From Oscillospiraceae bacterium (lineage in GTDB: Bacteria; Bacillota; Clostridia; Oscillospirales; Acutalibacteraceae), in NCBI GenBank assembly GCA_015066345.1, contig SVOQ01000001.1, positions 62,001 to 126,000 of the forward strand: 64,000 bases of DNA. The letters run 5' to 3'. The notes beneath the pieces are model-generated. The model made no database searches and had not been told where the DNA came from. It saw nothing but the letters and a program-made list of their open reading frames with translations. This document shows positions 33,227 to 42,501 of this stretch, one piece after another. The position numbers were made by a program, and so were the translations under genes. The first letter of the stretch is position 1, and each line of letters opens with the position of its first letter.

Positions 33227-34336
33227 ATGGCTAACACAAAACTTTCCGAAGCAAAAAATGCGAAAAATGACGAGTTTTACACTCAGTACGAAGATATACA
33301 GCGTGAAGTGAATGCATATCTTGAATATAACCCCGACGTGTTCAGGGGTAAAACCGTGCTTCTGCCTTGTGACGACCCCGAGTGGTCGAATTTCACAAGA
33401 TTTTTTGCACAGAATTTTGAAAACTTTGGTTTAAAGAAGCTTATAAGCACAAGTTTTGCTTACGAAAGCAAAAATTACAAGGGGGAATATCAGCTTTCCT
33501 TATTTGAGGAAGAAGCTCCTCAGTTTAACATAGACAAGACAAAAACACACGGCAAGATTTTTACGCTGACAAGGGATAACAACGACTCGGGTGTGATAGA
33601 CATTGATGACCTTGAATGGCAATATTTGGAAGGTGACGGTGATTTCAGAAGCGATGAGGTTAAAGAACTGCGTGACGAGGCTGATATTATAATCACAAAT
33701 CCGCCGTTTTCTCTGTTCCGTGAGTTCGTCGCTTGGATAGTTGAGGCTGACAAGAGTTTTTTGATAATTGGTAATCAAAATGCAGTTACATATAAAGAGG
33801 TGTTTCCGTTGATAAAAGAAAATAAGGTTTGGCTCGGCAACCGTTTTAATCAGCGTATCAACGGAAAAAATATGACCTTTGGCGTACCTGACAACTATCC
33901 AATGACAGGCACCGAAACCGAATACGGCGAGGACGGAAAAAAATATATATCTGTTGCAGGGACAGGTTGGTTTACCAATATTGATCACGGCAGACGACAC
34001 CAACCATTAAGTCTAATGACAATGGCTGATAATCTTAAATTCAGCAAACACAAAGAGGTTAAAGAACAGGGTTACCCCCAATATGATAATTATAAAGCGC
34101 TTGAAATTCCATTTACAGATGCCATACCCTGCGATTATGACGGAGTAATGGGTGTTCCAATTTCTTTTTTGCCGAAATATTGTCCTGAACAATTTGAAAT
34201 TTTAGGAGCGACCGAAAGTGAGGGCAAAGGTTTTTCAGGTGATCTATGGATTGAAAGTAGCGGTGTTTCGCAACCTCTTGTCAACGGTGAGAGGGCAAAT
34301 AAAAGAATTTTCATACGAAAGAGGGTACAAAAATGA
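33227..34336 (+). CDS. EcoRI-family adenine-specific DNA methyltransferase
   Basis: A 369-residue enzyme of the EcoRI methylase family. The N-terminal block [20 protein letters not shown] and [17 protein letters not shown] are hallmarks, and the catalytic N-P-P-F motif is at residues 158-161 ([11 protein letters not shown]). It would use S-adenosylmethionine to methylate adenine in a specific DNA site. ATG at 33227 follows GTGGGTG; an in-frame ATG at 33140 would read through the terminator hairpin. ATGA overlap couples it to the DUF262-HNH gene, so together they resemble a restriction-modification operon. Confidence 0.88.
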   Translation: MANTKLSEAKNAKNDEFYTQYEDIQREVNAYLEYNPDVFRGKTVLLPCDDPEWSNFTRFFAQNFENFGLKKLISTSFAYESKNYKGEYQLSLFEEEAPQFNIDKTKTHGKIFTLTRDNNDSGVIDIDDLEWQYLEGDGDFRSDEVKELRDEADIIITNPPFSLFREFVAWIVEADKSFLIIGNQNAVTYKEVFPLIKENKVWLGNRFNQRINGKNMTFGVPDNYPMTGTETEYGEDGKKYISVAGTGWFTNIDHGRRHQPLSLMTMADNLKFSKHKEVKEQGYPQYDNYKALEIPFTDAIPCDYDGVMGVPISFLPKYCPEQFEILGATESEGKGFSGDLWIESSGVSQPLVNGERANKRIFIRKRVQK

Positions 34337-35496
34337 TTACCACACTAAAAACTGACATAAGCGTCGCCGATATCTGCAAAGGTTTTGTGTATAACGAGTA
34401 TGAGGGTAAAGGCCTTTTCGGACTTTCGGGCAAATTGACAATACAACCCGAGTATCAGCGTAATTATATTTACGCTGATGGTAAACGCGACGTTGCGGTT
34501 ATCGACTCAATTTTGAAAGGTTACCCTTTGGGGCTTATTTATTTCACGAAAGTTGCCGAGGACAAGTATGAGGTTCTTGACGGTCAACAGCGGATAACGA
34601 GCTTCGGGCGTTACGTTACAGGCAAGTTTGCAATTAAGGACTCAAACGGTATACCGCGATATTTTTCGGGTCTTGCCACCGACCTTCAAGATAAGATAAT
34701 GCAAACGAAACTGACAATATATATTTGCGAGGGAACGGAAAGTGAGATAAAAGAATGGTTTAAGACCATAAACATCGCAGGTGTGCCTCTTAACGAGCAA
34801 GAGTTATCGAACGCAATTCATTCAGGACCCTTTGTAACAAAGGCAAAAGAAGAATTTTCAAACAGTCAAAACGCCAATATCCAAAAGTGGAGCACCTATG
34901 TTTCGGGTAACGTTATCCGTCAGGATTATTTGAGGATTGCACTTGAATGGGTGAGCAAGGGGCGCGTTGATGAATATATGAGCCGGCATCGTTATGACGA
35001 TAACATCACCGAGTTAAAGACATATTTTACAAGTGTTATAGATTGGGTTTCAAGTGTTTTTATTGACATTGAAAGCGAAATGAAAGGTCTGGCGTGGGGT
35101 GAGTTTTACGAGAGTTATCACCATAAAGCCTATGTACCCGACGAGGTTTCAGATAAACTGCACGAATTATACGCCGATTTTTACGTTAAGGACAAAAAGG
35201 GCATTTATGAGTATATTCTCGGTGGTTGTACCGATAACAAGCTCTTAAATATACGAATATTTGACGAGCCGACTAAAAAGACGGTTTACACAAGGCAAAC
35301 TAACGTAGCAAAGAGCAAAAACATCTCAAACTGTCCTCTGTGTGCTATGGGTAACGATAACAATAAAAACCGCGTTTGGAAAATCACCGAAATGGATGCC
35401 GACCACGTAACCGCATGGAGCAAGGGTGGTGCTACGGAGATACATAATTGTCAGATGTTATGTAAAGTCCATAACAGAGCTAAAGGGAATAGATAA
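34333..35496 (+). CDS. DUF262 (ParB/Srx-fold) - HNH endonuclease protein
   Basis: A 387-residue protein. The N-terminal DUF262 domain has [11 protein letters not shown] and the D-G-Q-Q-R signature at residues 83-87 ([14 protein letters not shown]), as in nucleotide-hydrolysing GmrSD/BrxU proteins. The C-terminus has a zinc-type CPLC motif and the HNH core [19 protein letters not shown] then [11 protein letters not shown]. It is therefore likely a DNA endonuclease controlled by or coupled to the DUF262 domain. It is the only candidate restriction partner of the methylase, with which it overlaps by four bases. Target and mode are inference. Confidence 0.82.
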   Translation: MITTLKTDISVADICKGFVYNEYEGKGLFGLSGKLTIQPEYQRNYIYADGKRDVAVIDSILKGYPLGLIYFTKVAEDKYEVLDGQQRITSFGRYVTGKFAIKDSNGIPRYFSGLATDLQDKIMQTKLTIYICEGTESEIKEWFKTINIAGVPLNEQELSNAIHSGPFVTKAKEEFSNSQNANIQKWSTYVSGNVIRQDYLRIALEWVSKGRVDEYMSRHRYDDNITELKTYFTSVIDWVSSVFIDIESEMKGLAWGEFYESYHHKAYVPDEVSDKLHELYADFYVKDKKGIYEYILGGCTDNKLLNIRIFDEPTKKTVYTRQTNVAKSKNISNCPLCAMGNDNNKNRVWKITEMDADHVTAWSKGGATEIHNCQMLCKVHNRAKGNR

Positions 35497-35630
35497 AAAA
35501 CAAAACTCTCCTTTTGGAGAGCCTGAGAATCAAATATCGCATTGTAATATTGACAATTAAATTTGAGTATGTTAGAATACAGACGACAGAAGGATAGTAA
35601 TTAACCGATTACTCCTTCGTAAGTGTGATT

Positions 35631-35675
35631 AGAAAACTAACCGCAAGTGCAAGGAGCGGTTAGTTTTCTCTTTTA
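35631..35675 (+). terminator. Probable terminator after the methylase-HNH operon
   Basis: A perfect 14-bp stem (35631-35644 with 35656-35669) with an 11-base loop and a CTTTTATT tail, 134 bases after the HNH stop. Confidence 0.65.
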
Positions 35676-35978
35676 TTGAATAAAATTCAATAAAACCACT
35701 ATGAAAAACGAATTGATTTCTGCAAGGTCCGTTAAAAAGAACATTGCCTGAAACAATTGATGCTTCAAGTGAAAAACGAGATGCCAAAAGAGTTTTTGAA
35801 AAACATAGGCACCGACTCCTTCCTTCGGAGATACCGATATGTAGAAAGGAGTGTCGAGAAAAAACTCCTTTCCGAAAACAGGAAGGAGTAACCGCTGGGT
35901 ATTATTACCATCCGACTGCCGAATGTAATTGTACTATAATCTTTTTACAAAATCAACATATTTTCATTCAAAGATAAA

Positions 35979-36014
35979 CCCGAGATTACTTTTTGATGTA
36001 ATCTCGGGATTGTT
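35979..36014. terminator. Terminator at the end of the DUF4091 gene
   Basis: A perfect 11-bp stem (35979-35989 with 35998-36008), eight-base loop, and a T-run on the plus side (ATTGTTTTTT). It lies eight bases beyond the minus-strand stop and may act in both directions. Confidence 0.8.
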
Positions 36015-36016
36015 TT

Positions 36017-37636
36017 TTATTTAGATATTTCTTCGTTGATTCTTTTTCTTAAATTAAGAAGCCAACTTTGTTCGTGGGGATAGGTTCTGAATGTAAGGGG
36101 AATATCCAAATCCCTCTCCAAAAGACTCAGGACATATTCTCTTGAAGTGCGACTTTCAAGAAGTTTAAGGGCTCTTAAATCCTGAAAAGCATCCGCAAAA
36201 ACAAGATGTCTTAAGGAGTTAAGGGGAGTACCGTCCTTACCGGGATATACTACAAAGGAGTCGCCCGAGGGGAAACTACCACCCGCGTCAGTAACCTTGT
36301 ACGGGTCAATGGCTTGTTTTGAATACTGGGTGTACCAGAAATTATGACCCCATTGCAAAAAGCCCTTGGCATCATATTTATAAAGAAGTACACCGATGAT
36401 TCTGTTTCTGACGGAGGGCTGAGCGAACATTCTGTTGGGAAGGTAATTGTGAACGTGTGTACAACAATAATACGTCCAGAAATTCTTAACCTCCGCTTTG
36501 AAAATATCCGCCTCGTCTTCACCACAAACGGGAGTTTTGATGAGCCCGTTTGTGTAATAACGAATATCCGAAAGAGCATCAAGTGAATTGAAATCGCTGA
36601 AATATTTTTTTACAATATCCGCAGCCTTTGTATATTGTTCGATTTGTTTTTCATTGGGCTCGTCGGAAACGTGAACCCAACAACGGTCTTTTATCCCTAA
36701 GTTTTCGGTCTCTGTGCGTAAAGCAACCGAGAATTGAGCAAGAAAATGAGTATATTCTTCGCCACTTGCCTCAGTTTCCCAACCAAAAATGCGTTTTTCT
36801 TCGCCGTCAACCTCAGCAACAATTTTTGGTGCGTGTTCTGCACCCCATTGTGTAAAGAAATGGGATATTTCAAAAGCAGCTATACCGTTTCTGAGAGAAA
36901 TGTCCACATACTTTCTGAAATTTGTGAAATCAAAGAAGTAATTATCTCCCTGTTTTTTTACCCCTACAAGCTGGAATGTTGGTCTTTCACCGCCGACCTC
37001 AGTATCTAAGGGGGGTGTGAACACGGGAGTTAAAAGCATATTAACCCCACGTTCCCTTGCGTTTTTAATGAAACGCTCAACTATTTTCCAATATTCGTCA
37101 GAGAAAGGTTCAACATTGTAATATGTGCAAAGACAGTCGTTGTGGAACCAGTTTGTAAAAAGTATTTCCTGTTCGGGTAGTTCAGCGTCAATAATATCGA
37201 GTTCAAATTCTTTTTCTTCGGCAACACCACCTGCGTTAAGGGTGATGTTGATTTTTTGCTTACCTGTAACCGCCTTTGAGGGCTTGTACTCAAACCAAAG
37301 GGATGTCCATTCACCGTTGTTGAGTGAAACTGCACCGTCAACGGGCATAAGTAAATCGGGGAATTCTTTTATATCTTGTGAATAATGGAAATTATCCAAA
37401 TTCTCATATTTAGTTGTAGCTCCGGGGATATTTTTCACTTCATAAACCGTGATATCCTCCGCTATGGGTGAGGAAAACTTAATATTTAATACAGTTTGAT
37501 TTTCGTCTTCGGGTAAAATCGCTAACTGAAATGAAAAGTTTTCATTTTTAAGAGATGAAAAGGATGTGAATTCAGTTGCGTTAGGCTCTTTATCTTTGAA
37601 AACTTTATTAAGGGATGAGAGTAAAATTGTTTTCAT
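36017..37636 (-). CDS. DUF4091-domain, glycoside-hydrolase-like protein
   Basis: A 539-residue protein with an N-terminal beta-sandwich (about 1-155) and a TIM-barrel-like DUF4091 domain. Indicative segments are LFTNWFHNDCLCTYYNVEPFS, RCWVHVSDEPNE with an acidic pair at a catalytic-type position, and GFLQWGHNFWYT. There is no signal peptide. DUF4091 proteins occur in polysaccharide loci and are presumed glycosidases. It is four bases from the transporter gene upstream, so transporter and hydrolase are one operon. Confidence 0.78.
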   Translation of the reverse strand: MKTILLSSLNKVFKDKEPNATEFTSFSSLKNENFSFQLAILPEDENQTVLNIKFSSPIAEDITVYEVKNIPGATTKYENLDNFHYSQDIKEFPDLLMPVDGAVSLNNGEWTSLWFEYKPSKAVTGKQKINITLNAGGVAEEKEFELDIIDAELPEQEILFTNWFHNDCLCTYYNVEPFSDEYWKIVERFIKNARERGVNMLLTPVFTPPLDTEVGGERPTFQLVGVKKQGDNYFFDFTNFRKYVDISLRNGIAAFEISHFFTQWGAEHAPKIVAEVDGEEKRIFGWETEASGEEYTHFLAQFSVALRTETENLGIKDRCWVHVSDEPNEKQIEQYTKAADIVKKYFSDFNSLDALSDIRYYTNGLIKTPVCGEDEADIFKAEVKNFWTYYCCTHVHNYLPNRMFAQPSVRNRIIGVLLYKYDAKGFLQWGHNFWYTQYSKQAIDPYKVTDAGGSFPSGDSFVVYPGKDGTPLNSLRHLVFADAFQDLRALKLLESRTSREYVLSLLERDLDIPLTFRTYPHEQSWLLNLRKRINEEISK

Positions 37637-37639
37637 ACA

Positions 37640-39043
37640 TTAATCCTCTTTTTTGTCGATTCCTTTTTTTCTGAGAACGAGAATGGGGATGAATGAAATA
37701 AGTGCAACAATACCTGCGGCAAGGAACATTTCGGCACAGGGCTCATATTTCTCAATGCCGTTTTCAACGAACGTTGCACCTGAAACGATTTTACAAACTC
37801 CGTCACCGATGGCGGGACCAACAAGCATGGGGATAAGAACGAAGAATATCATTCTGATTCCCTGGAAAAGACCTGTTTTGTCCTCGGGAGTATAGTCACG
37901 TACGGTTGAGTTAAGAAGAATACCCATAAGACCATAGCCCACAAGTAAGGGAAGAGCGCCGAGGAGAAGGTATTTTTTGTCGTGTGTGAAGCCAACTGCA
38001 ATAAGACCGATTACGAAAAGAGCGTTGGCGATGATGATTGAATTCTTTTTGCCCAATTTATCGGTGATTTTACCAAAGCCGATAATACCTGCAACTGCGA
38101 CAATAACAACTATAACTGCAACGGCAATAACGGGACCTGTTAACATTCCGAGAAGGTCTGTAACCTGAATGCCAAAGGCGTGGTCAAGGTAAATAAGAAG
38201 ATAGGGGAAGAAAATCTGAACTGCAACGGAGTAAATACAAACTGCAGCCAAAGCAATATAAAGCTTGTAGTTTTCTTTAACAACTGAGGGACGGAAGCCA
38301 TAGAAAAGGTCTTTCCAGTAGTTTGCATTAGCCTTTCTTGTGCCGTCCTTTGAATCCTTAAGTGAGATAAGACCGATAACACCGCAAAGACAAACACAAG
38401 CACCTAAAGCGATAAAGTAAATTGTGTAGCCCTTTGCAAGGTCACCACCGCCGAATGAGGTTATCATACCTGCGGAAATCATAACAACGAGCATAGCAAC
38501 AATGGGAAGTATAGCAAGTACACTTTCGGCAGTTGCACGGTTTTTTGTGGTGGTAACGTCAGTAACCCAGGCGTTGAATGCCGAGTCGTTACTTGTTGAA
38601 CCGATAAGGGTCATTATACAGTCCATAATAATTATGGAAACTGAGGTTACAAAAACAATTTTTGCGGCGTCGGTAATGTTGAAAAGATTACCGATATTTT
38701 CCTTGGTAATAAAGCCGAATGCAATTGTAACAACACCCCATAAGAGATATCCTGCGGAAATGAAAACCTTTCGCTTGTTCATTTTGTCCGAAAGGTTACC
38801 CATAATAAAGGTAGCTACAACGGCGGTAACAGCGCTTAAACCAACCATCCATTTAATTGCGGACATATAGGGGAGAGTAGCGCTTATTACCTCGCCCTTT
38901 TCATAAACGGTTTCGTACATAAATGTATTGAAATACATATTTTCAAGGTTCCAAGCAACCTGACCGATTAAGCCGAACAGGCATAGATTGAACCATGTAC
39001 GACCTGAAAGTTTGCCCTCTGCGAGAGCCTTTGCCTTTTTCAT
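37640..39043 (-). CDS. MFS sugar transporter (GPH-like)
   Basis: A 467-residue multispanning protein with 12 predicted helices. FIMGNLSDKMNKRKVFISAGYLL after helix 2 contains the MFS G-x-L-S-D-[KR]-x-x-[KR] loop motif. SNDSAFNAWVTDVTT is typical of GPH-related carriers. ATG at 39043 is used because AAGGAGTGC lies eight bases upstream; longer in-frame starts lack a ribosome site. It is co-transcribed with the DUF4091 gene and probably supplies its substrate. Confidence 0.82.
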   Translation of the reverse strand: MKKAKALAEGKLSGRTWFNLCLFGLIGQVAWNLENMYFNTFMYETVYEKGEVISATLPYMSAIKWMVGLSAVTAVVATFIMGNLSDKMNKRKVFISAGYLLWGVVTIAFGFITKENIGNLFNITDAAKIVFVTSVSIIIMDCIMTLIGSTSNDSAFNAWVTDVTTTKNRATAESVLAILPIVAMLVVMISAGMITSFGGGDLAKGYTIYFIALGACVCLCGVIGLISLKDSKDGTRKANANYWKDLFYGFRPSVVKENYKLYIALAAVCIYSVAVQIFFPYLLIYLDHAFGIQVTDLLGMLTGPVIAVAVIVVIVAVAGIIGFGKITDKLGKKNSIIIANALFVIGLIAVGFTHDKKYLLLGALPLLVGYGLMGILLNSTVRDYTPEDKTGLFQGIRMIFFVLIPMLVGPAIGDGVCKIVSGATFVENGIEKYEPCAEMFLAAGIVALISFIPILVLRKKGIDKKED

Positions 39044-39172
39044 AAAAGCACTCCTTATTAGATAATATGATATTATTATAATTATAAAGATATCTTGTGT
39101 CAAGAAAGCTATTATCAATGAATAAAAAATTCAAAATTAACAATAATTAATAGAAAAGACATATTTATAATA

Positions 39173-39201
39173 TTTACAAAATTTTTAGTTTGTGTTATTA
39201 T
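39173..39201 (+). promoter_or_regulatory. Promoter of the radical SAM gene
   Basis: TTTACA at 39173-39178, 17 bases, TATTAT at 39196-39201, about 40 bases before the start with AAAGGAGGG as ribosome site. Confidence 0.65.
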
Positions 39202-39239
39202 ACAAGGTACGTTGATATTTGTTGAAAGGAGGGATTGCA

Positions 39240-40646
39240 ATGGAACACGCGTTGGTGCATTTTGCGGCTGATAAAGCACTTAGTCGTATACTCAAATATA
39301 TTGACAAAGCACCTGAAAAGAATCTTTTGAAAATTCTTAATATTGCAGAAAAGACTTTTAAGTTTTTTCCTCATAAGAATTTTGTCAAAATGAAAGAAGC
39401 GGTTTCCGATAAAGACAATGTCTATATGAAAATGTTTAAAAACATTTTAACTGACATTGACCGTGATTTGGCAAAATCCCTCGTTCTTTCAATGGGCGTT
39501 CACGCGGGATATTACGGTACAAAAACCGTCCGTGCTAAACGAGATAAATATAATTGCAATATCCCTTTCACAATTCTTTTTGATCCTACGAGTGCTTGTA
39601 ACCTTAAGTGTAGGGGTTGTTGGGCGGCAGAATACGGTCACAGTATGCAACTTTCCCTTGATGAAATGCGTAGCATCGTAAAACAGGGTAAGGAACTCGG
39701 TACTCATTTTTATATGCTTACAGGTGGCGAACCCCTTATTCGTAAAGACGATATTATAACCCTCGCTTCCGAAAATCCTGAGTGCGTATTCCTTATTTAT
39801 ACTAACGCCACACTTATTGATAAAAAACTCTGTGATGATATTAAAAAGTGCGGTAACATTACTTTGGCTTTATCCATAGAGGGTGACGAGGAAAGTAACG
39901 ATTTCCGCCGTGGTGACGGTGCATATAAAACTACTGTTGAGGCTATGGAGTTACTTAAAAAGGAGAAACTTCTTTTTGGTATTTCCGTTTGTTACACTTC
40001 AAAGAATATTACCCAGGTTACCTCGGACGAATTCCTTGATAAAATGGTTGATGCGGGTGTAAAATATGCTTTCTACTTCAACTATATGCCCTTGGGTAAG
40101 AATGCGGATAAAGAACTTATACCAACACCATCACAACGAAAATATATGTATTTCTGGATGAAAAAGGTTCGTAATTCCAAGACAGGTAAACCGCTTTTCG
40201 TTATGGACTTCCAGGATGACGGCGAATATGTTGGCGGTTGTATAGCCGGTGGCAGAAACTATTTCCACATTAATTCCAACGGCGATATGGAACCTTGCGT
40301 GTTTGTACACTATTCCGATTCAAATATCAGAACGCACACTCTTTTTGAGGCTCTTAATAACCCGTTGTTTATGGCTTACAGAAAGGGACAACCCTTTAAC
40401 GATAACCATCTTATGCCTTGCCCGATGCTTGAAAACCCCGATATTTTAAGGGGTATAATTAAGTCTACGGGGGCTAAAAGTACGGACTTTGTTTCTAAAG
40501 AAACTGTTGACGAGCTTTGTGCGAAATGTGATGATTTCAGTAAATCCTGGGCTCCCGTTGCTAAAGAGATATGGGATAACAATCCCCATCCCGTAACCCA
40601 TACTCAGTATTATCGTGATACTCCCGAGGGTAAAAAACAGAATTAA
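39240..40646 (+). CDS. Radical SAM protein with SPASM-like C-terminal cysteines
   Basis: A 468-residue radical SAM enzyme. The [4Fe-4S] motif is CNLKCRGCW (C-x3-C-x2-C) near residue 120, followed by YMLTGGEPLI. C-terminal cysteines in GGCIAGGRNYFHINSNGDMEPCVF, PCPML and CAKCDDF fit auxiliary clusters. The N-terminal 100 residues are helical and unlike most peptide maturases. It may modify a peptide, heme or carbohydrate; no precursor peptide is seen nearby. ATG at 39240 follows AAAGGAGGG. Confidence 0.85.
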   Translation: MEHALVHFAADKALSRILKYIDKAPEKNLLKILNIAEKTFKFFPHKNFVKMKEAVSDKDNVYMKMFKNILTDIDRDLAKSLVLSMGVHAGYYGTKTVRAKRDKYNCNIPFTILFDPTSACNLKCRGCWAAEYGHSMQLSLDEMRSIVKQGKELGTHFYMLTGGEPLIRKDDIITLASENPECVFLIYTNATLIDKKLCDDIKKCGNITLALSIEGDEESNDFRRGDGAYKTTVEAMELLKKEKLLFGISVCYTSKNITQVTSDEFLDKMVDAGVKYAFYFNYMPLGKNADKELIPTPSQRKYMYFWMKKVRNSKTGKPLFVMDFQDDGEYVGGCIAGGRNYFHINSNGDMEPCVFVHYSDSNIRTHTLFEALNNPLFMAYRKGQPFNDNHLMPCPMLENPDILRGIIKSTGAKSTDFVSKETVDELCAKCDDFSKSWAPVAKEIWDNNPHPVTHTQYYRDTPEGKKQN

Positions 40647-41059
40647 ATTTCACGTAAAAGGAGCTGTAAAAAAACACAAGTTTTTTTACGGCTCCTTTTG
40701 GGGGATAGGGAAAAAAGATGCAGAACGGACAAACTGAGTAAAACCAAGGCTGAAGCCTGGTTTTGCTTGCCCGAAGGCGTACAAAGGTACGTCGAGTGGC
40801 GAAGTTTGTTCGTAGTATAAAACATTTATTTTCGTTAATTTTATGATTTTCATGTTTTTAAAGGGTTCTATAGGCTTAATTAACCTATAGAACCCCTTGC
40901 TATATATGGTTTTATACGGTCTGCGCTTTTTTTACAGCCCCTTTTTTGTATTAATTTTACATAAAAGGACTAATGGTTTCGGCTCTTTGTCTATTTACAA
41001 AATCTTGGATATTGTGATATACTATAATATGTATAAGTATCTTCGAGAGGTGTAACCTG
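40647..41059. other. Structured intergenic element between the radical SAM gene and malQ
   Basis: 413 bases without a gene. It holds a 20-bp hairpin (40656-40699), a three-way-junction-like fold at 40725-40813 (closing stem 40725-40735 with 40803-40813, inner hairpins 40740-40764 and 40776-40793), a 12-bp hairpin (40863-40895), and at 40925-40946 a further inverted copy of the 40656-40675 arm. The outer copies make an imperfect inverted repeat around a ~290-bp unit, MITE-like. The malQ promoter should lie in the final 60 bases (TATAAT near 41025). Confidence 0.55.
40656..40699 (+). terminator. Long hairpin after the radical SAM gene
   Basis: A 20-bp stem with one wobble (40656-40675 with 40680-40699) and a four-base loop. 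The T-run lies inside the 3' arm. It starts ten bases after the stop codon and probably ends the transcript. Confidence 0.7.
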
Positions 41060-42496
41060 ATGGAACGAAAAAGCGGTGTTTTAATGCACATATCCTCCCT
41101 TTGGGGCGACTATTCCTGTGGCTCATTTGGAGTGGGTGCAAGGGAGTTTGTAGATTTCTTGAAATCTTCGGGATTCTCATACTGGCAGGTATTACCTTTC
41201 GGTCTTGTGGATGAGTGTAATTCACCGTATAAATCATATTCGACCTTTGGGGGTAACCCTTATTTCATTGACCTGAAAAAACTTTTTGATGATGGTCTTA
41301 TTACCGGAAATGAATTAAATGAGGCTCGTCAGAATACTCCCTATTCTTGTGAATTTGACAGATTGAGTAAGGATAGAGTGAATCTTCTTATAACCGCTTC
41401 CGGTAGGGTAAGCGAAAGCCTTAAATTAAAAATAAATGAATTTATTGAAAATGAGCCTTATCTCAAAGATTTTTGCAGTTTTATGGCACTTAAGGACGCC
41501 AACAATAATCGTGAGTGGACGGAGTGGACTGAAACCGACTTTTCACCTGAAGTTGAATTCGGTTGGAGATTTATTCAGTACGAGTTTTTCACTCAATGGG
41601 CTCAGATAAAAGAATACGCCAACAATAACGGCGTTAAAATTATCGGTGATATTCCTATTTATGTTTCTTTTGATTCATCCGATGTTTATTACAACAAAAA
41701 TCTATTTATGATGGATGATAATAATAAACTGACCGATGTTGCGGGAGTACCGCCCGATTATTTTGCCGAGGATGGGCAACTTTGGGGTAATCCCCTTTAT
41801 AAATGGGATGAAATGGAAAAAGACGGTTTCAAGTGGTGGCAGGACAGAATGTCCTTTGCACTTAATCTGTTTGACGGTGTGCGTATTGACCATTTCAGGG
41901 CATTTGAAAGTTTCTGGGCAGTTACCGGCGGGGCAAAAACTGCAAAAGAGGGTAGATGGATAAAAGGCCCCGGTATGAAACTTATAAATGCTTTAAAGGC
42001 AGTTTCGGGTGATAAACTCATAATCGCTGAGGATTTGGGAGATATAACCAAAGAGGTTATTGAACTTGTGGAGGAAAGCGGTTTCCCCGGTATGAGGGTT
42101 TTCCAGTTTGGTTTCCTCGGTGGCGAAACACCTCACAAACCCCATAATTACATAAATAATTCAATTGCTTACTCAGGTACTCACGACAACAATACTTTGT
42201 TGGGATATTTGTGGGAAACACCCGCGGATATTAAAAGTGATGTTATGAGGTACTGCGTTTGTGACCCCGACACCTGGAATGAAAAGGGATGCGACGCAAT
42301 TATACGTACAATTATGGCAAGTAACGCGGGGCTTACAATATTCCCCATTCAGGATTTATTGGGTTATGGTAATGATACCCGTCTTAATATACCCGGCAGG
42401 GCAGAGGGTAACTGGCTTTTCAGAATTACCAAAGCCCAGGTTGATGGCATAAATACTTCAAAATACAGAGAATTAAACAGACTTTACGGAAGGTAA
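41060..42496 (+). CDS. malQ: 4-alpha-glucanotransferase (amylomaltase, GH77)
   Basis: Transfers segments of alpha-1,4-glucans in maltodextrin and glycogen use. This 478-residue GH77 enzyme shows GVLMHISSLWGDYSCGSFG at the N-terminus, YKSYSTFGGNPYFIDL, GDIPIYVSFDSSDV, RIDHFRAFESFW with the nucleophile aspartate, IAEDLGDIT with the acid/base glutamate, and YSGTHDNNT. CGAGAGGTG precedes the ATG. It is five bases ahead of the HAD gene. Confidence 0.95.
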   Translation: MERKSGVLMHISSLWGDYSCGSFGVGAREFVDFLKSSGFSYWQVLPFGLVDECNSPYKSYSTFGGNPYFIDLKKLFDDGLITGNELNEARQNTPYSCEFDRLSKDRVNLLITASGRVSESLKLKINEFIENEPYLKDFCSFMALKDANNNREWTEWTETDFSPEVEFGWRFIQYEFFTQWAQIKEYANNNGVKIIGDIPIYVSFDSSDVYYNKNLFMMDDNNKLTDVAGVPPDYFAEDGQLWGNPLYKWDEMEKDGFKWWQDRMSFALNLFDGVRIDHFRAFESFWAVTGGAKTAKEGRWIKGPGMKLINALKAVSGDKLIIAEDLGDITKEVIELVEESGFPGMRVFQFGFLGGETPHKPHNYINNSIAYSGTHDNNTLLGYLWETPADIKSDVMRYCVCDPDTWNEKGCDAIIRTIMASNAGLTIFPIQDLLGYGNDTRLNIPGRAEGNWLFRITKAQVDGINTSKYRELNRLYGR

Positions 42497-42501
42497 AAAT
42501 T

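Larger units (their letters stand above)
35497..36016. other. Intergenic region with a series of hairpins sharing ACTCCTT/AAGGAGT arms
   Basis: 520 bases without a supported gene. Four hairpins reuse the same core: 35589-35618, a terminator-like 35631-35669, 35813-35856, and 35864-35889. A 77-codon open frame (35744-35977) crosses them but has no ribosome site, looks low-complexity and is not called. A strong terminator lies at 35979-36008. The segment may be a structured RNA or a decayed mobile-element end beside the restriction-modification unit. Confidence 0.55.

Noticed and set aside
35744-35977. 77-codon open frame in the hairpin region
   Set aside because: No ribosome site, crosses four hairpins, and the protein has no recognisable motif.
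40725-40813. Hammerhead ribozyme in the three-way junction
   Set aside because: The CUGANGA...GAAA core is not present; only CTGAGTA occurs next to the closing stem.
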